From: DATKQI01 sp035532755
GTDB lineage: Bacteria > Pseudomonadota > Alphaproteobacteria > Acetobacterales > Acetobacteraceae
Direction: 5' to 3'
Length of the DNA: 5,036 nt
Assembly: GCA_035532755.1 (NCBI GenBank)
Contig: DATKQI010000046.1
Coordinates: 1 to 5,036 of the forward strand
Positions 1-4,395 of the stretch are shown here, one piece after another (the first letter of the stretch is position 1; the number at the start of each line of letters is the position of its first letter). Both the position numbers and the translations under genes were made by a program. Below the pieces are notes generated by a model that saw only the letters and a list, made by a program, of their open reading frames with translations, searched no databases and had not been told where the DNA came from.

Positions 1-197
1 CAGGTTACCCCAGAGCCGCAGCCCATCTCGAGAGGTAGCATCTCCCAGGGAATGCCGCTGCGCAGCACAAACAGAATGCCCGTCAGTGCGGCGCGCGCCG
101 AGATCGGCGGCCGGCCACCCTTCGGCCGCGGGCGCGGCGGAGGGAGCAAAGGCTCGAGGATCGACCACAGGCTGTCGGAGAGTTGGGGCGCGGGCAT
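1..197 (-). CDS. IS5-family transposase, N-terminal part (truncated by window edge)
   Basis: DDE transposase of the IS5 family, which would cut and join the element's ends. The 65 visible residues begin MPAPQLSDSLWSILEPLLPP, followed by a basic-proline stretch, KGGRPPISARAALTGI, LFVLRSGIPWEMLP and LEMGCGSG. This order is the typical N-terminal region (DUF4096-like) of IS5/IS1031-group transposases. The ATG at 197 is the first start after an in-frame TGA at 206-204, and AAGGGG lies just before it. The catalytic DDE residues would be encoded to the left of base 1. The same DNA is also open in the frame entering from the antitoxin gene, so two frames overlap here. Family assignment is secure; whether the full gene is intact cannot be seen. 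Confidence 0.82.
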   Translation of the reverse strand, partial: MPAPQLSDSLWSILEPLLPPPRPRPKGGRPPISARAALTGILFVLRSGIPWEMLPLEMGCGSGVT

Positions 198-552
198 ACC
201 CCTTCATGAATCGAAGCGAATCAAAGTACAAGGGCTTTTGAAAGGGACTCTTAGTCCTGGGCCGAACGACGATGTCCACGTCCTGGCCGAGCGCGGTGAG
301 GCAGCGGAGCAGCCGGTCGCTGGAGAAACCGGTCAGCCTTCCGTTCATCAGCGCGGAGATTTTCGGCTGATCGAGCCCGACCAGCCGGGCGGCCTCGGCC
401 TGGGTGAGGTGCCGACGTTTGATCGCGTCGCGGATGTGGACGGCAAGCTGGGCCTTCGCCAGTTCCTCCTCCGGTTCGGCGACTCCGAAATCAGCGAACA
501 CATTGCCGGAGCCTGGGGTCACCGTGAGGTCATCTTCGTGCTGGCCAGCCAT
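1..552 (-). CDS. XRE-family HTH antitoxin, 3' end replaced by IS5 sequence (open to window edge)
   Basis: The first 99 residues (552 to about 254) form a HigA-like antitoxin of the HTH_37/XRE type. An acidic N-terminal arm (residues 1-30) is followed by a helical DNA-binding core: LTQAEAARLVGLDQPKISAL (49-68), NGRLTGFSSDRLLRCLTALG (70-89) and DVDIVVRPR (91-99). Such proteins bind their own promoter and neutralise the partner toxin. The start ATG at 552 has GAGGA nine bases upstream and overlaps the end of the toxin gene by 34 bases, a common toxin-then-antitoxin order. At residue 100 the frame crosses TTA into the IS5 end and stays open through base 1. The product would therefore carry a foreign tail of at least 84 residues, whereas family members usually end within about 5-20 residues of this point. 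The HTH core is complete, so DNA binding could survive. Antitoxin identity is well supported; function of the fusion is unknown. Confidence 0.75.
   Translation of the reverse strand, partial: MAGQHEDDLTVTPGSGNVFADFGVAEPEEELAKAQLAVHIRDAIKRRHLTQAEAARLVGLDQPKISALMNGRLTGFSSDRLLRCLTALGQDVDIVVRPRTKSPFQKPLYFDSLRFMKGYARAPTLRQPVVDPRAFAPSAAPAAEGWPAADLGARRTDGHSVCAAQRHSLGDATSRDGLRLWGNL
235..250 (-). repeat. Terminal inverted repeat of the IS5-family element
   Basis: On the minus strand this reads GAGTCCCTTTCAAAAG. It sits at the junction where antitoxin sequence ends and element sequence begins. It resembles IS5-family (IS1031/IS427-like) termini. The matching repeat at the other end is outside the window, so the pairing is unverified. 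Confidence 0.6.
251..253. repeat. Probable target-site triplet (TTA) flanking the IS5-family end
   Basis: TTA directly abuts the presumed IS terminus and fits the TNA target duplication known for IS1031-type IS5 elements. Only one copy is visible, so this is an inference from position and family habit. Confidence 0.5.
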
Positions 553-764
553 TGCTCGTGATCCTCTCTCGCCCGCTTGCGCCGCTGCTCGATCAGCGCG
601 ATCTCGTGGTGTGGCGTGGCCCAGGGCGCCTTACCTCCGAGCTGCGCCTCCCACTGCGCGTCGCCGACGCGAAGGCGCGCGGGTTCCGGGAACGGCCGCA
701 TGTTATCGCGGCTCGACCTGATCCAGCGTACCGGCTTGGGGTGCGGCGCATCCTTGGCCACCAC
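519..764 (-). CDS. RelE/HigB-like (Gp49 family) toxin with apparent internal in-frame deletion
   Basis: The 81-residue product matches both ends of phage-derived HigB/Gp49-type toxins, which act as ribosome-dependent mRNA interferases. The N-terminal part reads KPVRWIRSSRDNMRPFPEPA then GDAQWEAQLGGKAP. The C-terminal part reads ATPHHEIALIEQRRKRARED then HEQWLAS. Family members as I know them are about 110-120 residues. Between GGKAP and the KxGI-ATP segment they carry about 40-45 residues holding the central beta strands (the AKPLKGFG... YRAVYTVRF... VYVLHAFQKKS region). That part is missing here, with the frame kept (junction around 611-632). Start: GTG at 764 or, with better spacing (7 bases) to GAGG at 772-769, GTG at 761. 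It is followed by the overlapping HTH antitoxin gene. Family identity is likely; loss of toxicity is inferred from the missing core. Confidence 0.7.
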   Translation of the reverse strand: MVAKDAPHPKPVRWIRSSRDNMRPFPEPARLRVGDAQWEAQLGGKAPWATPHHEIALIEQRRKRAREDHEQWLASTKMTSR

Positions 765-773
765 GTCACCTCG

Positions 774-1004
774 TCATGCCACAAATTGCATGAGGCCGAT
801 CCCGATGCCACGGGCGGCGACGCCGGGAGCCCCTTGCTCCTGGTCAGCCTTACGCACCTCAAGCAGCTGCCGGACCGGGACCACGCCGTCAAGGGTGCGC
901 CGCTCGCGGCGCACCCTTGACGGCGTGGTCCCGGTCCGGCCGTTCGCGATGAGGCGCGTAAGGTTGACGCCGGCCGCGCCCGGGGCGAAATGCCACGGTG
1001 GCAC
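774..1004 (-). CDS. Possible small or remnant ORF upstream of the toxin gene, unrecognised
   Basis: A 76-codon minus-strand frame ends with TGA at 776-774, ten bases before the toxin's GTG. Its last part (LLEVRKADQEQGAPGVAARG then IGIGLMQFVA) has strongly G/C-ending codons and looks like the true end of some coding sequence. The middle of the frame is the 34-bp-arm inverted repeat (869-940), so its two halves mirror each other at the DNA level and cannot be an ordinary domain. I do not recognise the family. It may be the tail of an older gene rearranged by the palindrome, or chance coding. Confidence 0.2.
   Translation of the reverse strand: MPPWHFAPGAAGVNLTRLIANGRTGTTPSRVRRERRTLDGVVPVRQLLEVRKADQEQGAPGVAARGIGIGLMQFVA
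869..940. repeat. Long perfect inverted repeat: 34-bp arms, 4-base centre
   Basis: Bases 869-902 (starting GCCGGACCGGGACCACGCCG) are exactly complementary to 907-940 read backwards. The centre is CTCG (903-906), whose outer C and G could also pair. The next flanking pair (868/941) does not match. No T-run follows on either strand, so it does not look like an ordinary rho-independent terminator. It could be a fold-back duplication, a regulatory or processing hairpin, or a sequencing/assembly fold-back artefact. Confidence 0.9.
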
Positions 1005-1045
1005 TGCGGAAAAGCGAGGTCAGAAACCAATTACCGGTGATGTCG

Positions 1046-1074
1046 CCGTGCCGCGTCGCGGGCAGGCGGCACGG
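1046..1074. repeat. Dyad CCGTGCCGC / GCGGCACGG, 9-bp arms, 11-base loop
   Basis: The arms 1046-1054 and 1066-1074 are perfectly complementary. No T-tract follows, so I do not call it a terminator. Its role is unknown. Confidence 0.55.
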
Positions 1075-1146
1075 TGAGCGCGGTCAATAACCCAATGTGC
1101 AGACGCCGAAATCGCGGCCGGTCGCGACCAATGGTGTCGCAGGCCT

Positions 1147-1212
1147 TCATGCGGGGACTTTCTTGCGTCCAATCGCCGGAAAATCGAACGCCAGTAGGGT
1201 ATCTTCGGACAT
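1147..1212 (-). pseudogene. IS1380-family transposase, N-terminal fragment (21 residues)
   Basis: The ATG at 1212 opens MSEDTLLAFDFPAIGRKKV then PA and a TGA at 1149-1147. In the IS1380 family the transposase typically starts with a short acidic stretch, F-x-F-P-A, then RKKVTAAFDGG. The first 19 residues fit that pattern, and the reading breaks exactly where AAFDGG should follow. The sequence below 1147 does not restore the pattern in any frame I read, so most of the gene is gone. The bases to the right (about 1213-1290) are probably the element's leader, but I cannot fix its terminus. Confidence 0.5.
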
Positions 1213-1351
1213 GGCGGGTGTGGCTCGCGTGATTGCTGGAACGGGGTGATTTCGACCCCCAATCCCTAAACACAATCAATGGCTTATGCAACATCCGGCA
1301 GCGAATCCCTGCCATGCCGTGAATAGGATGGGTTGGACGTCGGACGTGGTG

Positions 1352-1380
1352 TTGCGCTGGGAGCGCATTTGTCGTAGATT
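1352..1380 (+). promoter_or_regulatory. Candidate sigma70-like promoter for the DUF4115 gene
   Basis: TTGCGC (1352-1357) and TAGATT (1375-1380) are separated by 17 bases, inside a locally AT-richer patch in otherwise GC-rich DNA. The match is modest (3/6 and 4/6 to the E. coli consensus). Transcription would begin near 1387, giving a leader of about 45 bases before ATG 1431. No other promoter-like pair is obvious between the IS1380 remnant and the gene. Confidence 0.35.
1353..1367. promoter_or_regulatory. Dyad TGCGCT-GGG-AGCGCA, possible operator
   Basis: A perfect 6-bp-arm dyad lies across the candidate -35 box and into the spacer of the promoter ahead of the DUF4115 gene. Its position would suit a repressor site. 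No regulator gene is adjacent except the HTH antitoxin, and I see no evidence linking them. Confidence 0.3.
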
Positions 1381-1399
1381 ATCTAAAGAACCAGACGGG

Positions 1400-1422
1400 C
1401 CCGCCCCTGCGCGGCGGGCGGG
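1400..1422 (+). promoter_or_regulatory. GC-rich leader hairpin covering the ribosome-binding region
   Basis: CCCGCCC (1400-1406) can pair with GGGCGGG (1416-1422) across a 9-base loop. The G-rich arm is also the only Shine-Dalgarno-like sequence in front of ATG 1431 (GGGG at 1420-1423, 7 bases before the start). If it folds, the site would be partly masked. This is inferred from base pairing only. Confidence 0.3.
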
Positions 1423-1430
1423 GTGCCGGG

Positions 1431-3617
1431 ATGGACGAGACCGAACATCAGGGTATCGGCCGAGCCATGGAGCCAGTCCAGCCGCCGCTGACCGGGGAGG
1501 CGGCCCCACCCGAGCGGGAGGCCGGCACCACTCCGCGTGTGCCCGGGGCGGTGGGCCTCGCAGGCTGGATGCGCCCGGTGGGCGAACCTGATCCGCCGGG
1601 CTCGAACCACGCCACATTGCTGCGGCGAATGGCGCAGGAGCTCGACCGGTATCATCGCGATCCGATCCTGCTGCGCCGCCCTCGTCCCGCCGGACCCGCG
1701 CCGGCCGACCGACGGCCATTCGAAACCGCCGGCGATCTGCTGCAGCAGCGGCTGGACGAACTCGCGCAGCGCGTAGCCGCGCTAGAGCATCTGACTGCGC
1801 CGGGCCAGACGACCATCGCCGCGGACGCGTTGGCCCCGTTGCGCACGCTGCTGGAAGTCCTGACCAGAGAGGCGGCGCGACTGCGCGAGGCGGTCCCTCC
1901 GGCTGCGCCGGAGACCCCACTGGACGCGGCGCAGCCCGGGGCCCCCGAAGCCAAGGCGGAAACAGGTGCCGCCGCACAAGCAGCGCGGGCCGAGGAACAG
2001 GTCGTGCCGGCCCGCCACCCAGCCGAGCCCGACCTGCCCGAGTTTCCATCACTTGCGGAGCGCATGGCAAAACTGATGGCCGCGGTGGCCCCGCCCCCTC
2101 CGCCGGCCGCTCTGCCACCGCCCCTCAGCGAACGCGCCTTCCCTCCGCCACTCGAACCGTTGCCGGAGGCCACGCCTCCCCTCATCGCGACACCTGCCGA
2201 GGCGGTCGTCGCATCGCCCGCGCCAGTGGCCGCACCATCTGCCGCACGGTCTGAAAGCCTCGGCTCGCCACGCACCGCCGTCGCTGCACCGCCCACGACG
2301 GACGCAACGCCGGCCGGCAACGGCTCGTCCCCAGCCGAAGCAACGACCGAACCCCACCCGGTGAAGCGGCGAACTTGGCTGCGGGTGTCGCTTGCGCTGG
2401 TGGTGGTGCTCGCTCTGGCGTTTGGCTTGGTGTTCCTGAACCGCGTCCCCACGCTACGGTCGCCAGTTCCCGCGCCCCCGTCACCGGCTCCAGCGGAACA
2501 CGCGGCGCAACCCACCTCGGTTGCGCCGCCCAAAGCGGCGACCGCGCCTGAGTCCACGGCCACACCCGAACCGGCCGCCATCTCAAAACCGGCGGCCACG
2601 CCGCCAGCCACGCCCGAGCCGGCGGCCGTAACCAAGCCGAAGGCCAAGACCGAACCGCCGCCTCCCGCGACCCCGCCTAGGCAGGAAGCTCCAGCCGAGC
2701 CGCCGCCCCCTACCGCGCCGACCAAACCCCCGAGCCCCGGCGCATCGACCCCCGGCGCATCGACAATGCCGGCCGCTCCGGCGACGCCAGCCGCCCCCGC
2801 CGCAGCTCGCTCCACGTCAGTCGCCGGAAACTCGAGCGGCCCCGTGTCCGTGATCGTGCCGCAGCCCTCCACCGAGCGCACGAACGGCCCGTCTCAGTTC
2901 GAGGGCATTTCGATTCCGATCCCCGCTGCGCAGAAACCCGCCGTGCCGGCACCAGCCGCGCCCATCGTGCCCGCGATACTTCCGCACGGCACCGCGACGC
3001 AAGCGGCGCCACCGCCGATCGCCGTCCGCACCACCGCCGATGCCTGGATCTCGGTCGTCGACGCGCAGGGCCAGACGGTCTTCTCCCGCCTGATGCACAC
3101 AGGTGAAACCTGGACCCCGCCGCGCCCCGGCCTGCTGCTGACCACCGGCAACGCGGGCGGAACCGAGCTCGTGGTGAACGGCGTGGCCGGCAAGCCGCTC
3201 GGCGCCAAGGGCCAGGTCCTGCACGCCGTGCCTCTGACCCCGAAGCCCGGCCCGGCTCCCGCCAAGCCGCCACCGGCCGCCGCGGCGCCTTCCGCGCCCG
3301 CCGTCGTCACGCCCGGCACCACGACCCAACCGGCACCGCCGCCGATCGCGGTGCGAACCACTCAGGACGCCTGGATCTCGGTCATGGACGCGCAGGGCCA
3401 GCCGGTGATGTCCCGGCTGATGCATGCGGGCGAGAACTGGATCCCGCCGCGACCCGGCTTGCTGCTGACCACCGGTAACGCCGGCGGAACCGAACTCGTG
3501 GTGAACGGTGTGGCCGGCCCGCCGCTCGGCGCAAGAAGCGCGATCCTGCACGCCATTCCGCTGGCCCCGAAACCCGCACAGGGTCCCGAATCCAATTTCA
3601 CCCGACCGTCTCGTTGA
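1431..3617 (+). CDS. Membrane-anchored Pro/Ala-rich protein with two tandem RodZ C-terminal (DUF4115) domains
   Basis: 728 residues. Residues 1-100 are Pro/Gly-rich. Residues 101-121 (GDLLQQRLDELAQRVAALEH) and 132-155 look like coiled-coil helices. Residues 156-310 are low-complexity Pro/Ala/Glu. A basic KRR (312-314) precedes one transmembrane helix (about 317-336, LRVSLALVVVLALAFGLVFL), predicting N-in/C-out. Residues 340-529 form a Pro/Ala/Thr/Lys linker like those spanning the periplasm in TonB- or RodZ-type proteins. Two 75-residue domains follow (530-604 and 639-713), each running IAVRTT-DAWISV-DAQGQ-SRLMH-GE-W-PPRPGLLLTTGNAGGTELVVNGVAG-PLG. This matches the RodZ C-terminal DUF4115 domain. 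RodZ binds MreB through an N-terminal HTH and helps keep rod shape; no HTH is visible here, so an MreB link is doubtful. ATG 1431 is the first usable start after the in-frame stop at 1320. Residues from about 717 onward come from an IS end. A cell-envelope role is inferred. Confidence 0.85.
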   Translation: MDETEHQGIGRAMEPVQPPLTGEAAPPEREAGTTPRVPGAVGLAGWMRPVGEPDPPGSNHATLLRRMAQELDRYHRDPILLRRPRPAGPAPADRRPFETAGDLLQQRLDELAQRVAALEHLTAPGQTTIAADALAPLRTLLEVLTREAARLREAVPPAAPETPLDAAQPGAPEAKAETGAAAQAARAEEQVVPARHPAEPDLPEFPSLAERMAKLMAAVAPPPPPAALPPPLSERAFPPPLEPLPEATPPLIATPAEAVVASPAPVAAPSAARSESLGSPRTAVAAPPTTDATPAGNGSSPAEATTEPHPVKRRTWLRVSLALVVVLALAFGLVFLNRVPTLRSPVPAPPSPAPAEHAAQPTSVAPPKAATAPESTATPEPAAISKPAATPPATPEPAAVTKPKAKTEPPPPATPPRQEAPAEPPPPTAPTKPPSPGASTPGASTMPAAPATPAAPAAARSTSVAGNSSGPVSVIVPQPSTERTNGPSQFEGISIPIPAAQKPAVPAPAAPIVPAILPHGTATQAAPPPIAVRTTADAWISVVDAQGQTVFSRLMHTGETWTPPRPGLLLTTGNAGGTELVVNGVAGKPLGAKGQVLHAVPLTPKPGPAPAKPPPAAAAPSAPAVVTPGTTTQPAPPPIAVRTTQDAWISVMDAQGQPVMSRLMHAGENWIPPRPGLLLTTGNAGGTELVVNGVAGPPLGARSAILHAIPLAPKPAQGPESNFTRPSR
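3018..3242 (+). repeat. First DUF4115 domain copy (residues 530-604)
   Basis: Partner of 3345-3569. By my alignment the two 75-residue copies are identical at 61 positions, without gaps. The DNA differs at many third codon positions (for example GCCGTCCGCACC against GCGGTGCGAACC), so the duplication is not recent. Changes cluster in two short stretches: residues 20-33 and the GAKGQV/GARSAI segment. Confidence 0.9.
3345..3569 (+). repeat. Second DUF4115 domain copy (residues 639-713)
   Basis: Repeats the domain at 3018-3242. The preceding linkers are also alike, each ending in a short T-rich stretch and then APPPIAV, so the repeated unit includes part of the linker. A short tail of KPAQ follows before sequence that I assign to the ISAs1 end. 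Confidence 0.9.
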
Positions 3618-3834
3618 GGATCTGGTCGGGGTAATCGGATATTCAGCCGGCGACTTTGCGGTGGAGCTTGACGGATTTCGTGTCCTTGGCGGCGCGGACA
3701 AGGTTGAGGGCGAAGTGGCGGACGACGGCCACGTTCTTGGCGCCGAAGCCCTTTCGCAGTCGGGACTGGTCGTCGTTGAAGGTGACATCGAGCACCTAGT
3801 GCAGGCGGTTCTCGATGCCCCAGTGCGTGGAATC
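3579..3834 (-). mobile_element. ISAs1-family remnant, right-hand (3') end of the element
   Basis: The segment contains the C-terminal part of an ISAs1-type transposase on the minus strand and ends, in plus orientation, at CAGGGTCCCGAATCC (from 3579). ISAs1-family termini commonly begin CAGGG, which is why I place the boundary there. The opposite terminus is not found to the right: family similarity stops at about 3834 and the sequence character changes, so the element has lost most of its length. The boundary at 3579 is inferred, not proven. Confidence 0.6.
3598..3834 (-). pseudogene. ISAs1-family transposase, C-terminal fragment with two in-frame stops
   Basis: The minus-strand translation reads THWGIENRLH, stop, VLDVTFNDDQSRLRKGFGAK, then NVAVVRHFALNLVRAAKD, KSVKLHRKVAG, stop, and an end in DYPDQILNETVG. 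This is the strongly conserved C-terminal block of ISAs1-family (DDE_Tnp_ISAs1) transposases, including HWGIENxLHW with the family's catalytic-region glutamate. The stop at 3798-3796 is TAG in place of the conserved tryptophan codon TGG. The second, at 3645-3643, is TGA where a tryptophan or arginine codon would be expected. The natural stop TGA is at 3600-3598, inside the last codons of the convergent DUF4115 gene. With two stops and no N-terminal part the gene is dead. Confidence 0.85.
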
Positions 3835-4018
3835 ACGTTGAAATTTGACCCAATCCAAAAGACGCCGATCATGTTGATATGTCTCGAAAATGTCGGCAAA
3901 CAGCGGGGTCACTTGTCGCGCGAAATATGACCCATCGAGCAATGGGATTTGTCTGCATAATCAAGGAGATGAACCCAAACCACCAGCGGATCAATGTTGG
4001 GAGCGATTTCGCAACTAG
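3835..4018. other. Unassigned less GC-rich stretch between two broken mobile genes
   Basis: No gene is recognised. The base composition is visibly less GC-rich than on either side. On the minus strand a frame is open from 3960 down to the TAG at 3798-3796 (54 codons). It reads IPLLDGSYFARQVTPLFADI then FETYQHDRRLLDWVKFQRDS and runs directly into the ISAs1 THWGIEN block. It could be a foreign piece joined by deletion, or a divergent part of the same element. Near its right end, 4001-4018 may preserve degraded upstream codons of the recombinase. Confidence 0.4.
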
Positions 4019-4222
4019 GAGAACGTCGCCGCGCTGTTCAAGCGCCTGCGCTTCGCCGGCATCCGGCTGGTGACCCTGGCCGAGGGCCAGAGCAGCGAAT
4101 TGCATATCGGTCTGAAGGGGGCGATGAACGCCCTCTTCCTCAAGGATCTAGCCGACAAGACCCGCCGTGGGCTGCGTGGCTGGATCGAGGCCGGCCGCAG
4201 TGGTGGCGGAAGCGCCTATTGA
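4019..4222 (+). pseudogene. Serine recombinase (resolvase/invertase type), internal fragment of the catalytic domain
   Basis: Sixty-seven codons encode ENVAALFKRLRFAGIRLVTL, AEGQSSELHIGLKGAMNALF, LKDLADKTRRGLRG and WIEAGRSGGGSAY. This matches the middle-to-late part of the resolvase domain in site-specific serine recombinases, whose conserved block is GLKGxMNALFLKDLADKTRRGLRGRVEAGxSGGG-xxYGY. The fragment lacks the N-terminal part with the catalytic serine: a TAG at 4016-4018 precedes it. It also lacks everything after the SGGG-Y motif. The stop TGA at 4220-4222 coincides with the first bases of an IS3-family end, so the gene was cut by that insertion. Tryptophan at position 55 replaces the usual arginine. 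It is non-functional. Confidence 0.85.
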
Positions 4223-4319
4223 ACCGCCCCGGGTTTGTTGGAGGCTCCAACTCCTGAGAAGGTGGAGCGATGACAAGCAGGAGGACGAACAGGTTTTCGC
4301 CTGAAGTGCGCGCGCGTGC
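4220..4319 (+). mobile_element. IS3-family element, left end only
   Basis: TGAACCGCCCCGGGTTTGTT starts at 4220. IS3-family termini begin with TG, and this GC-rich start is of a type I know from IS3-family elements with a leading OrfA. Fifty bases further on is the OrfA start codon, with AGG/GGAG before it. The recombinase reading frame ends exactly at 4220. The similarity to OrfA stops at about 4319, so everything to the right of that has been lost or separated by another insertion. Confidence 0.65.
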
Positions 4320-4338
4320 CCCTCCGTGCCAACGATGA
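4270..4338 (+). pseudogene. IS3-family OrfA, first 17 residues, then out of homology
   Basis: The frame reads MTSRRTNRFSPEVRARA and then PPCQR and TGA (4336-4338). IS3-family OrfA proteins of this type begin MTSxRTNRFSPEVRxRAVRMV, so the helix-turn-helix protein is cut just after the seventeenth residue. AGG (4260-4262) and GGAG (4264-4267) precede the ATG. The break at about 4319 is probably where the next element entered, or where a deletion joined. Confidence 0.7.
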
Positions 4339-4395
4339 TGAGACATCGTCCCCCGGGAAGTTTAGCCATGAGGGTGCTGAAGGATCATCTCGTCC

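Larger units (their letters stand above)
1..250 (-). mobile_element. IS5-family insertion sequence, one end (continues beyond base 1)
   Basis: The segment carries the start of an IS5-type transposase reading leftward. Behind the start codon is a short leader ending, on the minus strand, in GAGTCCCTTTCAAAAG (235-250). That sequence resembles the terminal inverted repeats of the IS1031/IS427 part of the IS5 family, which is known to duplicate a TNA triplet on insertion. The next three bases are TTA (251-253), which fits. The homology of the antitoxin gene stops exactly at this point, which independently places the boundary. The other end and the second target copy lie outside the window. Confidence 0.75.
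777..1146. other. Gene-poor stretch with palindrome and secondary dyad
   Basis: I find no recognisable gene here on either strand. The stretch holds the large palindrome (869-940) and a smaller dyad (1046-1074). It runs from behind the toxin start to the broken IS1380-type reading frame. Open frames exist in several phases, as expected for such GC-rich DNA, but none shows a family pattern I can name. Confidence 0.5.

Noticed and set aside
869..940. Palindrome as a rho-independent terminator
   Set aside because: No T-tract on either side, and the stem is much longer than usual. Left as an unexplained inverted repeat.
593..1077. Overlapping open frames on both strands across the toxin and palindrome
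   Set aside because: None shows a family motif. The toxin frame (519-764, minus) is the only one here with recognisable homology, and the palindrome makes mirrored open frames on both strands.
2736..2766. CRISPR-like or tandem repeat array (two PGAST units) in the linker
   Set aside because: Only two adjacent 15-base copies (PGAST-PGAST) within a coding low-complexity region; no spacers.
1652..2881. Long minus-strand open frame (409 codons) rich in Gly and Ala opposite the DUF4115 gene
   Set aside because: It is the mirror of the plus-strand Pro/Ala-rich linker: GC-rich proline and alanine codons read backwards as glycine and alanine without stops. It has no start signal or recognisable domain.
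2817..3899. Minus-strand open frame of 360 codons spanning the DUF4115 domains and the ISAs1 remnant
   Set aside because: It crosses two unrelated sequences whose real frames are clear, and its composition is that of a shadow. The true minus-strand signal in 3598-3834 lies in another frame.
3508..3930. Plus-strand open frame of 140 codons overlapping the end of the DUF4115 gene
   Set aside because: It reads the ISAs1 transposase block on the wrong strand; the conserved protein pattern is on the minus strand.
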